Positions 55,737 through 64,000 of a DNA stretch of 64,000 bases are shown piece after piece. The stretch spans positions 117,686 through 181,685 of the forward strand of contig JAJFKE010000040.1 of NCBI GenBank assembly GCA_021773355.1. The letters are read 5' to 3'. Every line of letters begins with the position of its first letter. Position 1 is the stretch's first letter. The notes beneath the pieces are model-generated. The model had not been told where the DNA came from and did not search any database. It worked only from the letters and a program-made list of their open reading frames with translations. Source of the DNA: Gammaproteobacteria bacterium (GTDB lineage: Bacteria > Pseudomonadota > Gammaproteobacteria > Pseudomonadales > Pseudohongiellaceae). Position numbers and translations under genes: made by a program.

Positions 55737-56056
55737 CGGTTTCTTGAAACCTCGTTTTATTATTGGGCTGCAGGCCTTTTCGGCTTGCTAGAAGCCAATT
55801 CGAAAATGGCGAAAGAATCCCAGTCTACTCCCTGATCAAGAAGCGAGACAAGCGTGCCGCCAGCGCCTAATCATTCTCGTCCAATCAAAATGGGCCAGGT
55901 TCATCAGGCTGGCGACGGCAGCACACTGGCCCACGAACCATCTCAAGACCAATTTGTTCATGGTTTGGCTAGTTTGGCTGTTTCACATGCCAGCACAAAT
56001 AGAATAAAGTGTCCCTACAGACTTGGTTTTACCGGCACATTACATAGGAATACCCC
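55737..56056. other. 320-bp intergenic region
   Basis: Divergent gap between the PQQ enzyme and the DUF1800 gene. A TAGAAT at 56000-56005 could be a -10 box for DUF1800, but no matching -35 is clear. No repeat or operator recognised. Confidence 0.35.
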
Positions 56057-57907
56057 ATGCAGCTGCTGCCCCTAAAAAGAAAAACACTGAAGTGGACACT
56101 AAGCACGGTTTCTCTGTTCATCGCGGCGACCCTAGTCTCACACTCAAATCTGGCCCAAGCAATCGATTTTGCCTCCTGGCAGGACGATCTCAGTCCTATT
56201 GCGGTCAGCGACTGGAACTATGAAAGAGCTGCACATCTATTAGAACGGGCCGGTTTTGGCGGCACCCCTGAACAGATAGAAGCATTGGCCGCCCTCTCGC
56301 CAGCGGCGGCGGTGCAAGGCCTGGTCTATTTCGAAGCGGATAATAGTCAGCTGCAGCCATTCCAGCATTCTGGAATACACGATCCCGGTCTGGAACCCTT
56401 CCCACCCAGCCGGCCCGCCACCACCAATCTTGCCAAACAAACCGGTGAGGCACTTGGGGTAAAAGTTAAGCCCGAAGGCAATCGCCGCCTGCAACCTGTG
56501 GTAAACAAATTCTTCTATTGGCTGCGAGCCAGTGTGCTGGAAACCAATCGCGTGGCCTACTGGTGGGCTGACCGCATGGTGGCCTCCGATAATCCACTGC
56601 AGGAAAAGATGGCGCTGTTCTGGCATGGGCACTATGCCGTGAACGAAAGCAAGGTGCGGGATTACCGCAAGCTGCTTAATGAATTGCAACTGTTCCATGA
56701 AATGGGCATCAGCAGTTTTCGTGATCTGATGGTGGCGGTGGCGCAAGACCCAGCCATGCTTTCCTTTCTCGATGCTGGTGTAAATGTTAAAGGTGCGCCT
56801 AACGAAAACTTCGCCCGCGAAATTATGGAACTGTTCACCATGGGTGTGGGCAACTACAGCGAGACCGATATACGCGAGGCGGCCAGAGCCTTTACCGGTT
56901 GGAACTATGTGGATCTGGACTTCGTCATCAATGATGATCAACACGATGACGGTGAAAAAACATTTCTGGGTCACAGCGGCAACTTCGACGGCGTAGAAAT
57001 TATCGATCTGATTATGCAGCAGCCAGTCACTGCGGAGTATATCGCCGGCAAGATCTATAGATTCTTTGTTAGGCAGGAACTCAGCCCTGCACTGCAAGCC
57101 GAATTGGGCAATATTTTCCGCGAGGCAGATTACGATGTAGCCACCCTGCTGCAAGCGATATTCATCTCCAAGGATTTCTACAGCAGTCCCTCAGTTGGCA
57201 GTCAGATCAAGAGCCCGGTGCAACTTGCCGTTTCTACTTATAGAAAGCTGGGTCTGGATACTGCGCCCGGGGTACCGGATTTTAATCAGGCAACCGGTGC
57301 CCTAAGCCAATCCCTGTTCAGACCACCCACTGTTGCCGGCTGGGCCGGTGGTCGCAGCTGGATGACCCCGGGTCTTTTATTAGAGCGCGGCAACTTTGCA
57401 CGCGACGTGTTGTTCCCCGATATAAACTTCGTGCCACCGGATCGCATCAACGGCAGTGCGGAAATACGTAGCGTCGCCGATCGTATTCGTCAAGGCATGG
57501 ACATCACCTCCGCCACACAGCCATCTTCCCTGGGCGAGGGTCAGATCATGGCGGAATCGAATATGCTTGCCGATCGCGACGAAGAATTTAATACCCGCTA
57601 CGGCAGTTTCCGTGGCTGGCAGATGGCCATCGAGCGAGTGAAGCCTATTTCGCGCCACACTGCACAAATTAATTTGAGCAAGATGGTTCTGGAACAGGGT
57701 ATTGATAATACCAGCGAGGCAGTAGATTATTTCATCGCTCGTTTCATGCGCGTGCAACCAGGTGCCGAATCACGTGCCATGCTGATCGACTTCCTCGATG
57801 ATGACCTTGGTACGTCGAATATCATCGCCGCGCAAAGTTACATGGAAGACTCGCTCCGATTGCTGTTGCACCTGATCATGAGTCAACCCGAGTATCAGTT
57901 AGCTTAA
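56057..57907 (+). CDS. DUF1800-family exported protein
   Basis: A protein of 616 aa with a signal peptide (about 1-33, ending NLAQA). Family features: AHLLERAGFGGTPEQIEALA at the start, MALFWHGHYAVNESKV, NENFAREIMELFTMGVGNYSETDIREAARAFTGW, and a C-terminal LIMSQPEYQLA. DUF1800 and DUF1501 genes are commonly adjacent and encode exported proteins of unknown biochemical role. AGGAATACCCC precedes the ATG. It forms an operon-like run with the next two genes. Confidence 0.9.
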   Translation: MQLLPLKRKTLKWTLSTVSLFIAATLVSHSNLAQAIDFASWQDDLSPIAVSDWNYERAAHLLERAGFGGTPEQIEALAALSPAAAVQGLVYFEADNSQLQPFQHSGIHDPGLEPFPPSRPATTNLAKQTGEALGVKVKPEGNRRLQPVVNKFFYWLRASVLETNRVAYWWADRMVASDNPLQEKMALFWHGHYAVNESKVRDYRKLLNELQLFHEMGISSFRDLMVAVAQDPAMLSFLDAGVNVKGAPNENFAREIMELFTMGVGNYSETDIREAARAFTGWNYVDLDFVINDDQHDDGEKTFLGHSGNFDGVEIIDLIMQQPVTAEYIAGKIYRFFVRQELSPALQAELGNIFREADYDVATLLQAIFISKDFYSSPSVGSQIKSPVQLAVSTYRKLGLDTAPGVPDFNQATGALSQSLFRPPTVAGWAGGRSWMTPGLLLERGNFARDVLFPDINFVPPDRINGSAEIRSVADRIRQGMDITSATQPSSLGEGQIMAESNMLADRDEEFNTRYGSFRGWQMAIERVKPISRHTAQINLSKMVLEQGIDNTSEAVDYFIARFMRVQPGAESRAMLIDFLDDDLGTSNIIAAQSYMEDSLRLLLHLIMSQPEYQLA

Positions 57908-57959
57908 AGCTTGGGATCGTTTTAATAATGTGCTTAACAAATACACCAGCGAGAACGAG

Positions 57960-58355
57960 ATGAAGTATTCAAACCTTATCCTGTGTGGAGCCTTTTTTTG
58001 GTCACAATTTTCCCTGGCTGCGTGTATGGCTGTTCCGGTAGAGCAGCTTCAAATTACTGTGCAGTCTTGCGAGACTGTTGAGCCAAGGAAGCACCCGAAA
58101 TTTGCAAACTTTTTTGAGAATGTTCCCAATTCCAATCAAGTGGCCAGACTCGAGACCTCCTATACGGGCGCATTAATCACAGCTATGGGTGGGAAATACT
58201 TCCTACAGGACAGTAGCTTGTCCGCATGCAAGACATTGCATCAAGGTGACAGGCTCAATGTAAGTGTAAATACTGCTTGCTGCGATGGCGGCAGCGATGC
58301 TCCCTGTATCCTCGATACCAGTAAGTACATTTCCGAATCAGAATTAGCGCAATAA
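57960..58355 (+). CDS. Exported Cys-containing hypothetical protein
   Basis: A protein of 131 aa from ATG 57960. Signal peptide (about 1-20, ending FSLAAC) and mature part with six or more Cys including ACKTLHQ, ACCDGG and PCILD, suggesting several disulfides. No known family. Located between DUF1800 and DUF1501, 52 bp after the former and 59 bp before the latter, so probably part of the same transcription unit. Confidence 0.55.
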   Translation: MKYSNLILCGAFFWSQFSLAACMAVPVEQLQITVQSCETVEPRKHPKFANFFENVPNSNQVARLETSYTGALITAMGGKYFLQDSSLSACKTLHQGDRLNVSVNTACCDGGSDAPCILDTSKYISESELAQ

Positions 58356-58414
58356 CAAACGTTTTAAATTGCCCGACAACTAAGAGAGTGCAGGGTTAAC
58401 CAGGAATTCTGAAC

Positions 58415-59632
58415 ATGAAAGAAAAGAATATGAACCGACGAGAATTATTGACTGGCGTAGCCGGCCTCAGTGCACTCAGCCTGGTGCCGCCCGCCTTCGC
58501 CCAAGCGGCTCAGGCCGCCGCTGCGCAGGCAGCCGCCAACGGCAAGGTGTTAGTAATATTAGAGCTCTCCGGTGGCAACGATGGCTTGAACACAGTCGTG
58601 CCCTATGGCGACGATGCCTATTATAGAAATCGACCCAACATCGGCATCCCCAAGAATGATCTGCGCATCATCGACGATCATTTTGGTTTTAATCCCGGCA
58701 TGGCCGGCTTCGAACGCCTGTATAAAGACGGCAAGATGGCAATCATCCACGGCTGTGGTTACGAAAACCCGTCTTACTCTCACTTCACCTCAATGGCTTA
58801 CTGGCACACTGCCGCACCAAATAGTGGCGATGAATACGGCTGGGTAGGAAAACTCGCCGACTCTATGGCTCCAGACGCGCCGGCCAACTATCTGGTGAAC
58901 ATAGCCGCGCGACAATCACTGGCGGTACGCAGTGGAAAACACGTGCCAGTGGTATTCGATGACCCTGACCGCTTCATGCGCGAAGCCTTCGCCTCGGAAA
59001 AGAAAGCGCTGGATATTGTTGCCGATATTGGACAGGTTGAAAATCCATCGCGCCGCTTCCTGCTGGACATCGCTCGCAGCGCAAACGATGCATCCGCCTT
59101 AGTGCGAGAAGCCTGGTCTAGCTACAACTCGCCGGTGGACTATGGCGTAACTGGTCTGGACCTGCCAAAAGTTGTAGCGCTATTAGATGCTGGCATGCCA
59201 ACAAGCCTCTACTATGTGTCCTATAGAAACAACGCCTTCGACACCCATGTGTTTCAAAATGACCTGCACCGACGATTACTTACTTACACCTCCGACGCTG
59301 TGTCTGCCTTCGTGCAAGATCTGGAACGCATAGGCCGAGCCGATGATGTAGCCCTAATGATCTTCTCCGAATTCGGCAGAAGAGTTCCCGAGAATGTAAG
59401 CCTGGGCACCGACCACGGTGCAGCCAATGCGATGTTCGTAGTGGGCAACCAGGTCAAAGGTGGTCACTACGGTGAGTTGCCTAGCCTTACGGAACTTACG
59501 GTCGGCGATAATCTCGATTACACCACCGACTTTAGAAAGGTCTATCAAACCATGATCGAGGGTTGGTTGGGGCATGGAAATGCACCGAACTTACTGAAGG
59601 GAAATTTCGGTACTTTTGATTTGTTTGCATAA
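58415..59632 (+). CDS. DUF1501-family Tat-exported protein
   Basis: A protein of 405 aa. Tat-type signal (MNRRELLTGVAGLSALSLVP, second Met at residue 6) with an Ala/Gln-rich stretch after it. Family motifs: VILELSGGNDGLNTVVPYGDD, GCGYENPSYSHFTSM, IFSEFGRRVPEN and TDHGAANAMFVVGNQVKGG. The fold is of the alkaline-phosphatase/sulfatase type, but the classical metal-site set is not complete by eye. Partner of DUF1800 upstream. Confidence 0.9.
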   Translation: MKEKNMNRRELLTGVAGLSALSLVPPAFAQAAQAAAAQAAANGKVLVILELSGGNDGLNTVVPYGDDAYYRNRPNIGIPKNDLRIIDDHFGFNPGMAGFERLYKDGKMAIIHGCGYENPSYSHFTSMAYWHTAAPNSGDEYGWVGKLADSMAPDAPANYLVNIAARQSLAVRSGKHVPVVFDDPDRFMREAFASEKKALDIVADIGQVENPSRRFLLDIARSANDASALVREAWSSYNSPVDYGVTGLDLPKVVALLDAGMPTSLYYVSYRNNAFDTHVFQNDLHRRLLTYTSDAVSAFVQDLERIGRADDVALMIFSEFGRRVPENVSLGTDHGAANAMFVVGNQVKGGHYGELPSLTELTVGDNLDYTTDFRKVYQTMIEGWLGHGNAPNLLKGNFGTFDLFA

Positions 59633-59657
59633 GAATTAAAACAGAAAGCAATCAAGC

Positions 59658-59987
59658 ATGAGCTTTGGCATCACAAAAACCATTCCGGCCTCCCGGGGTG
59701 ACGAAGGCATCGAATCACTATTCGACGGCTCCCTATCGGAATTTGAATTTCATATGGCAGGCAAACCTTCCAAATTAAAGGTGGGGGATTTTGTCTACAC
59801 GATATTTAATGACCAGTTACGAGGTCGTTTGCGTATTCGTGAATTGATTGCTGGCGCGGTCAACCCAAAATCCGGCAGGCCAAGAACTCTAATTGTTGTG
59901 GAATGCCCTGGTGAAAAAATAAAAAAGCCGGTGGCTCGAAAAGGGCATCGAGGCACACGGTATTTTGATGGGGCAGACTGGAAATAA
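59658..59987 (+). CDS. Small hypothetical protein (PUA/ASCH-like pattern)
   Basis: A protein of 109 aa, no signal peptide. The middle (LKVGDFVYTIFNDQLRGRLRIRELIAG) has the gated-barrel rhythm of PUA or ASCH-type RNA-binding domains, and the C-terminus is basic (KIKKPVARKGHRGTRYF). I cannot assign it to a family with confidence. It starts 26 bp after DUF1501 in the same direction. Confidence 0.5.
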   Translation: MSFGITKTIPASRGDEGIESLFDGSLSEFEFHMAGKPSKLKVGDFVYTIFNDQLRGRLRIRELIAGAVNPKSGRPRTLIVVECPGEKIKKPVARKGHRGTRYFDGADWK

Positions 59988-60187
59988 GAGCCAGGCATAC
60001 TCATCTAAAATCCAGGACGAATTACCTTAGCAATATCTTTAACGTGGCGTTTATCGGCGGAACAGGACTCCGAGAAAAAACACAAACTCGATTAGCTGTT
60101 GAACGATCTTGACTTAAAGATACATAAAAAACATGCCAGGCCATCACAGACCTACACCGCAGATACTATTATGTGGGGAAAATAAAA

Positions 60188-60856
60188 ATGGATGCAGAAA
60201 AAGAAAACCACCGCCTCGATGATCTGCGACTGTACAAGATCATGGACACCGCAGCAGAAAAAGCTTTCGATGATTTAACCGCATTAGCCTCAGTGATTTG
60301 TGGTGCTCCCATAAGCCTGGTTAGCTTCGTCGATGACCAGCGGCAGTGGTTTAAATCACATCATGGCCTGGACGCCAGTGAAACACCAAGGGAACAGGCT
60401 TTTTGTGCCCACGCGATTCTGGGTGACCAGATTATGGTTGTGGAAGATGCGCTGAGAGACAGTCGTTTCGCCGATAATCCGCTGGTAACCGGCGCACCCA
60501 ATATACGATTTTATGCGGGTGCACCCTTGACTGTAGCGAGCGGGTCATCTCTGGGCACACTGTGCATTATCGACCAGCAACCCCGCTCTCTCTCGGATAC
60601 GCAACTGAAGGCATTAGCTGTGCTTCGCGATGCCGTTGTCTCGCAACTAGAGCTACGGCGTGCAGTAGATGATTTACGGGCTATTCAGAATATCATTCCC
60701 CTGTGTGCCTGGTGCAGAAAAGTACGAATTAAAGACGAAGGGGAACAAGCTGCGCAGTGGCAGTCACTTCATGACTATGTCGCCAGCATGAGCCCGATAA
60801 CCCATGGCATCTGTCCGGGCTGTATGGAGTCGAATTTCAATATAAGAAATGAATAG
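60188..60856 (+). CDS. GAF-domain protein with C-terminal zinc-binding motif
   Basis: A protein of 222 aa from ATG 60188 (GGGGAAA upstream). GAF domain (about 10-165) of the type that also occurs at 38251 (ISLVSFVDDQRQWFKSHHGLDA, EQAFCAHAIL, GSSLGTLCIIDQQPRSLS). The last 55 residues hold CAWCRKVR...SPITHGICPGC, a Cys4-type zinc-binding motif found at the ends of some GAF and PAS signalling proteins. Probable cytoplasmic sensor; ligand and output unknown. Confidence 0.75.
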   Translation: MDAEKENHRLDDLRLYKIMDTAAEKAFDDLTALASVICGAPISLVSFVDDQRQWFKSHHGLDASETPREQAFCAHAILGDQIMVVEDALRDSRFADNPLVTGAPNIRFYAGAPLTVASGSSLGTLCIIDQQPRSLSDTQLKALAVLRDAVVSQLELRRAVDDLRAIQNIIPLCAWCRKVRIKDEGEQAAQWQSLHDYVASMSPITHGICPGCMESNFNIRNE

Positions 60857-61129
60857 TGAATCAGTTGACCAGTCTCACTAATTTAATTTTGCATCACTTA
60901 GCGGCTTTCGCTTTTCTATATTGCCATCCTTATTCTCGACACACCCATAAGGCACGCTTGTGCTGATTACACTCCACTTACTGAGGAAATCGACATGAAC
61001 ACAAAGTATTCCAAACCACTGCTGCTTTCCGAAGAAATGGGGGTGGACATTTAAAGTTCCGCAACTCTAAGTTTTACCCCTCTCTGAGGAGTCGGCTAAC
61101 GATTATCAGAGTGACTATACATAAACTCT

Positions 61130-61744
61130 TCAGCTATCAGCAAATTTGCTGCTCGCCCGGTTTGTTATCAATGCAAATAAAGTATCAAGAATGTCATTTG
61201 TATGAGCTGCTGGCAGTCCTGCTCTAGCCAATCCAAGCAGCCCGTTTACCGCAGCTCCAATAGTTCGGGAAATCGCCTTCGCGTCGAGTGCCGGATCGAC
61301 ATCGCCCTGTTGTTGAGCGAGACGCAGGGCCTTTTCGAGGGCAGTACCTATGCGCTTTTGACTCTTCATCAGTCGTTCCCGCACATCCTGGTCTTCGAGT
61401 AAAAATTGAGCGTAGGTGTTTGCGAATAAACATCCTGCCCTATCGCGGGAAGATACTGCGTTGTTCCAGAGCTTAAATGCGGCCTGAATATTGTCAATAG
61501 CGCGCCCTTCTGCATTCAATGTAGCAACGACTAAGCCCAACGCGATCTCATCGTAATGGTCTAATGCGCGCAGGAATAAAGTGCGTTTGTCTGTGAAGGT
61601 TCGATAAAGGCTTTGACGTGGAATTTCCATGGCTTCCATCAGATCGTCCACCGATGTTGCATCATAGCCCTTACGCCAGAATACCCCCATCGCCCGTTCC
61701 AGGGCTTCGGTATCGTCAAACTTTTTTGGTCTGCCACGTTTCAT
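61130..61744 (-). CDS. TetR/AcrR-family regulator with NemR-like cysteine
   Basis: A protein of 204 aa with an N-terminal HTH (about 12-55; GVFWRKGYDATSVDDLMEAM, IPRQSLYRTFTDKRTLF) and a ligand domain containing GCLFANT with Cys105. That position corresponds to Cys106 of E. coli NemR, which senses hypochlorous acid and electrophiles. It is divergent from the gene at 61882, with a palindromic operator candidate (61799-61819) between them. Likely represses the divergent genes and itself. Confidence 0.85.
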   Translation of the reverse strand: MKRGRPKKFDDTEALERAMGVFWRKGYDATSVDDLMEAMEIPRQSLYRTFTDKRTLFLRALDHYDEIALGLVVATLNAEGRAIDNIQAAFKLWNNAVSSRDRAGCLFANTYAQFLLEDQDVRERLMKSQKRIGTALEKALRLAQQQGDVDPALDAKAISRTIGAAVNGLLGLARAGLPAAHTNDILDTLFALITNRASSKFADS

Positions 61745-61798
61745 GATACGGACTTTACATCAATGAAAAGCCGATTTATAGACTGTTTGATAAAATAA

Positions 61799-61819
61799 TA
61801 CTTGACCGGTCTGTATTCT
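61799..61819. promoter_or_regulatory. Candidate TetR operator and promoter of the 61882 genes
   Basis: GACCGGTC (61806-61813) nested in AATAC...GTATT arms resembles the NemR-type GACC...GGTC operator. It overlaps a possible -35 TTGACC (61804-61809), with TATTTT (61827-61832) as -10 at 17-bp spacing. Repressor binding here would block the promoter. Confidence 0.5.
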
Positions 61820-61881
61820 TACATTATTTTGTGACTACTTAGTCTATTAATACAATATCCACGAACACCACTTGGGAGTTT

Positions 61882-62406
61882 ATGCCAATGATGCACATCA
61901 AAAAGCACATCTTAGTCAACGCACCCGCTGAGCTTGTTTGGCAAAAGCTGGCGAAACTGGATGAGATTCACGTATTTGTACAGGGCATCTCGAATTCTGT
62001 CTACAGCTCAAAAATCAGGGCTGGCATTGGAGCGCAGAGAACCTGTTATATCGATGGAGTTGGCAGCTTGGTTGAGAATATTGTCGAATGGAACGAAGGA
62101 TCCGGCTTCAAGTATGAAGTAGCCGGTATGCCATCGATTATTCGAAAACTCAGCAACACTTGGTCAGTACATAACGTTGGAGAGCAAACCGCAGTAGGCA
62201 GTGAAATTGAAGTCCAGGCAAAGTACGGATGGCTAGGCTGGCTGTTGGAACGCCTCGCGCTTCGAGCACGGCTTGGTGCTGGCTCGGCTGGCGCCCTGGC
62301 TCAGTTCAAATACTATGTCGAAGAAGGCATGCCTTTTACCGGAAATGTTGGCGACCTTAGCAACTCGCTTCCTTCCCAACAACTCCCATTGGAAGAAGCA
62401 ATATAG
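61882..62406 (+). CDS. Cytoplasmic SRPBCC-family protein
   Basis: A protein of 174 aa, no signal peptide. SRPBCC fold with IKKHILVNAPAELVWQKLAK at the start, AQRTCYIDGVGSLVENIVEWNEG and a C-terminal helix near 125-150. Members bind or act on hydrophobic small molecules, including polyketide cyclases. Starts after GGGAG. First gene downstream of the TetR operator; a membrane protein and the selenoprotein follow in the same direction. Confidence 0.75.
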   Translation: MPMMHIKKHILVNAPAELVWQKLAKLDEIHVFVQGISNSVYSSKIRAGIGAQRTCYIDGVGSLVENIVEWNEGSGFKYEVAGMPSIIRKLSNTWSVHNVGEQTAVGSEIEVQAKYGWLGWLLERLALRARLGAGSAGALAQFKYYVEEGMPFTGNVGDLSNSLPSQQLPLEEAI

Positions 62407-62518
62407 ACGGTCTCTCTTTGTGTCTGATAGAAGGTTCGAATTTGCAGAAGATAGGATCTAAAAATGGCTTTCTAAATGAGGCCAGCAACCCGACAGCTCA
62501 ATAGATGAGGAAAATACT

Positions 62519-63022
62519 ATGTTTGAATATTCAATTGCGGAAGTATCTGCTCAACTCTACGGTCAACCTCTTGGCCTGGTGATGTGGGTGCGATGGCTGG
62601 GTCTTGTGAATCTGATGATCGCTCTCTTTTTCATTCGAAACCATGTTCCTGCACGCTGGGTGTTGGCCGCTATGCTATTTATAATGGCAACAAATATTCC
62701 CATGAGCATGTCACTGGGTCTGGTAAAAGTACTGGGAATTCCTCACATAATTGCGTGGTTGCCCTTGGTGATTTATCTGGCAAATCTATTCAGAATCGGA
62801 GCTGTAGAATTGAAGTCCAAACTCGGTATCTGGTTAGCAGCTGTCATCGCAACTGACATTACGTCTATCGTGTTCGATGTGCGCGACGGTGTTGAATACA
62901 TTTTGGGTGATCGCGCTATTGTGAATGTTGATTCATCTCAGATGCCTTACATTACTTTAGTCGTGCTTGCTGCTTCTCTGGCCGTTGCATTTATATACTC
63001 CCGGCCCCGGGCTGACGCCTAG
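62519..63022 (+). CDS. Small integral membrane protein, four to five TM
   Basis: A protein of 167 aa with TM helices at about 18-39, 45-65, 72-92, 103-122 and 142-160. Charged loop VFDVRDGVEYILGDRAIVN before the last helix. AGGAAAATACT precedes the ATG. It lies between the SRPBCC and selenoprotein genes, with 112 bp before it and 122 bp after. I do not recognise a family. Confidence 0.55.
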   Translation: MFEYSIAEVSAQLYGQPLGLVMWVRWLGLVNLMIALFFIRNHVPARWVLAAMLFIMATNIPMSMSLGLVKVLGIPHIIAWLPLVIYLANLFRIGAVELKSKLGIWLAAVIATDITSIVFDVRDGVEYILGDRAIVNVDSSQMPYITLVVLAASLAVAFIYSRPRADA

Positions 63023-63144
63023 AAACTTCATTTTCTTTAAGAGGAAACGTGCAGCAAAGAATTGAGCATAAAATCAAGAAAGCTTGAGTGAAAAGTTTTG
63101 ATTTGATGCTATCGTAACCTAATCATTGATCGAGGAGTCAAACC

Positions 63145-63801
63145 ATGCTGTTGTCAGAGAAGTTAGCGCAAATACGCGAGAAAGCGGCGCAAGCAATACC
63201 AGCGGACAAACAGGTAATCATGCACCGGGCGACGGAGGACTTAGGTAACTCCGGCATTGTTGATAGCGTCATCGCGGTGGGCCAGAAATTGCCTGCGTTC
63301 ACCTTGCTCAATCAGTCGGGCATACCCACTTCTTCTTCAATTCTGCATGACAGCGGGCCCATGGTTCTCACTGTTTTTCGTGGAAGTTGGTGACCCTACT
63401 GCAACGCAGAGCTGTATGCTTTGCAAGCGGTAAAAGATGAGTTTGAAAAAACCGGCGCGACACTGGTTGCCATTACACCGCAGTTGCCCGAATTTAGTGA
63501 GACCATGGTTGATGAGCATGAACTTGGCTTCGATTTACTAACCGACCACGGCAGCGAATTCACGGCACAGTTAGGACTTAGATTCGAACTACCGGATGAC
63601 CTGCGGGAAGTTTATCGCGCATTCGGTATTGATCTGGCAAAGCACAACGATGAGCCTAGCTGGACCCTGCCGATGCCGGGCCGGTTTATTATTGACCAGC
63701 AGGGCATTGTCAGATCAGTGGATGTGGGTCCAGACTATACGCATCGACCCGAGCCGGCCAAGACCCTGGAAGAGCTCAAAGAGATAATCAAGGCCGGCTA
63801 G
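63145..63801 (+). CDS. Selenoprotein: peroxiredoxin-like (AhpC/TSA) protein
   Basis: A 218-aa protein if the in-frame UGA at 63391-63393 is read as selenocysteine. Peroxiredoxin-like family: a helical N-terminus, VGQKLPAFTLLNQSG, then FRGSW-Sec83-Pro-Tyr-Cys86-Asn-Ala-Glu-Leu where homologs read WCPYC, followed by ATLVAITPQLPEF, ELGFDLLTDHGSEFTAQLGL and WTLPMPGRFIIDQQG. Frame open for 82 codons before and 135 after. GAGGAG precedes the ATG. A strong SECIS-like hairpin follows the UGA. Cytoplasmic peroxide or thiol reductase role. In the TetR locus. Confidence 0.85.
63400..63425 (+). other. Candidate bacterial SECIS hairpin (peroxiredoxin selenoprotein)
   Basis: UGCAACGCA (63400-63408) pairs with UGCUUUGCA (63417-63425), 8 of 9 pairs with one internal C-U mismatch, around the 8-nt loop GAGCUGUA. 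It starts 7 nt after the UGA and the loop lies 16-23 nt downstream, as in known bacterial SECIS elements. The loop contains GU. Confidence 0.65.
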
Positions 63802-63832
63802 TTTTACTCGATTGCGTGGGGCCTGCGTTGAC

Positions 63833-63850
63833 AGGCAGTATTGCCTTTTT
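63833..63850 (+). terminator. Intrinsic terminator after the peroxiredoxin gene
   Basis: AGGCA (63833-63837), loop GTAT, TGCCT (63842-63846), then TTTT. A short but complete hairpin plus T-run 32 bp after the stop; an outer GCCTG/CAGGC pairing is also possible. Confidence 0.5.
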
Positions 63851-63855
63851 AGTCC

Positions 63856-63880
63856 GACCCTGAGATATCCCCACGAATTT
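63856..63880. repeat. Fragment of the MITE-like repeat
   Basis: CTGAGATATCCCCACGAA (63860-63877) is identical over 18 nt to the reverse complement of 28312-28329, the right arm of the MITE-like element, preceded by GACC as in its left arm. The partner arm may lie beyond the window. The last 120 bp otherwise show no gene. Confidence 0.6.
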
Positions 63881-64000
63881 CACTCGCATAGTACCTGCTC
63901 CATGTAAGACTGTACGTGGCACAATGCCTCGTCAATTTTCCTTCTCGGAAGTTGAAAACGTTTCTGAGCGATAAGCAATCGAGCCAAAAATATAGTGGAA

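Noticed and set aside
60994..61053. Short frame starting MNTKYSKPLLLSEEMG after AGGAAATCGAC
   Set aside because: Stops after 19 codons with no continuation in another frame that I can recognise; could be a remnant, but unsupported.
63421..63801. Independent small gene starting inside the peroxiredoxin
   Set aside because: It has no start signal of its own and is in frame with the upstream half across the UGA.

Overview
The window reads as a chromosome segment of a free-living, probably marine, heterotrophic gammaproteobacterium. The grounds are the gene repertoire (four TonB-dependent outer-membrane receptors, two PQQ beta-propeller enzymes, a DUF1800/DUF1501 pair, PepSY, DUF5916, SRPBCC and GST proteins), an OxyR of the gamma/beta type, a perfect FNR/Anr box and moderate GC. 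The lineage is inferred from gene content only. I see no rRNA, tRNA, CRISPR, transposase or phage genes. Nearly all of the window is single-copy coding sequence broken by short palindromic repeats.

Layout. 1-1.6 kb: divergent catalase (cut by the left edge) and oxyR, with a near-consensus OxyR site between them. 1.6-5.2 kb: uracil-DNA glycosylase-like protein, exported methyltransferase, and a PepSY/lipoprotein pair facing a TonB receptor (5.5-7.6 kb). 7.8-12.0 kb: a perfect FNR box, then a second TonB receptor, a Cys-rich BNR propeller and a TlpA-like thioredoxin. 12.1-18.9 kb: VOC protein, DUF5916 barrel, NIPSNAP, FMN alpha-hydroxy-acid oxidase and exported unknowns. 19.1-33.1 kb: two paralogous Gly-rich TonB receptors flanking a regulator/membrane pair, an M20 peptidase, an APC permease, a double GNAT and an amidase, with a MITE-like element at 28.1 kb. 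33.2-34.7 kb: BNR propeller plus MoaD/ThiS-like protein. 34.8-44.4 kb: PQQ dehydrogenase, two membrane LytTR regulators, cupin, pseudo-receiver/GAF protein, serine hydrolase, CoA transferase and a di-heme TPR cytochrome. 44.5-55.7 kb: YghU-type GST, MBL hydrolase, dienelactone hydrolase, orphan GspF-like protein, two Tat-exported PLP aminotransferases, an ABM monooxygenase, a selenoprotein redoxin and a second PQQ enzyme. 56.0-60.9 kb: DUF1800/DUF1501 group and a GAF/zinc-finger protein. 61.1-63.8 kb: TetR regulator divergent from an SRPBCC, membrane protein and selenoprotein peroxiredoxin group.

The most notable content is two genes that appear broken by a UGA stop but are better read as selenoproteins. 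In both, the UGA replaces the first Cys of the thioredoxin-fold active site (W-UGA-P-Y-C), the frame is open on both sides, and a hairpin follows the UGA. One (52638-53786, minus) fuses a redoxin to a DsbD-alpha-like domain. The other (63145-63801, plus) is a peroxiredoxin-like protein that closes a locus headed by a TetR regulator with a NemR-like cysteine.

Intergenic DNA carries at least three families of short palindromic, REPIN/MITE-like repeats without any transposase in the window. Redox and oxidant themes recur: OxyR/catalase, the FNR box, TlpA, the two selenoproteins, GST and TetR.
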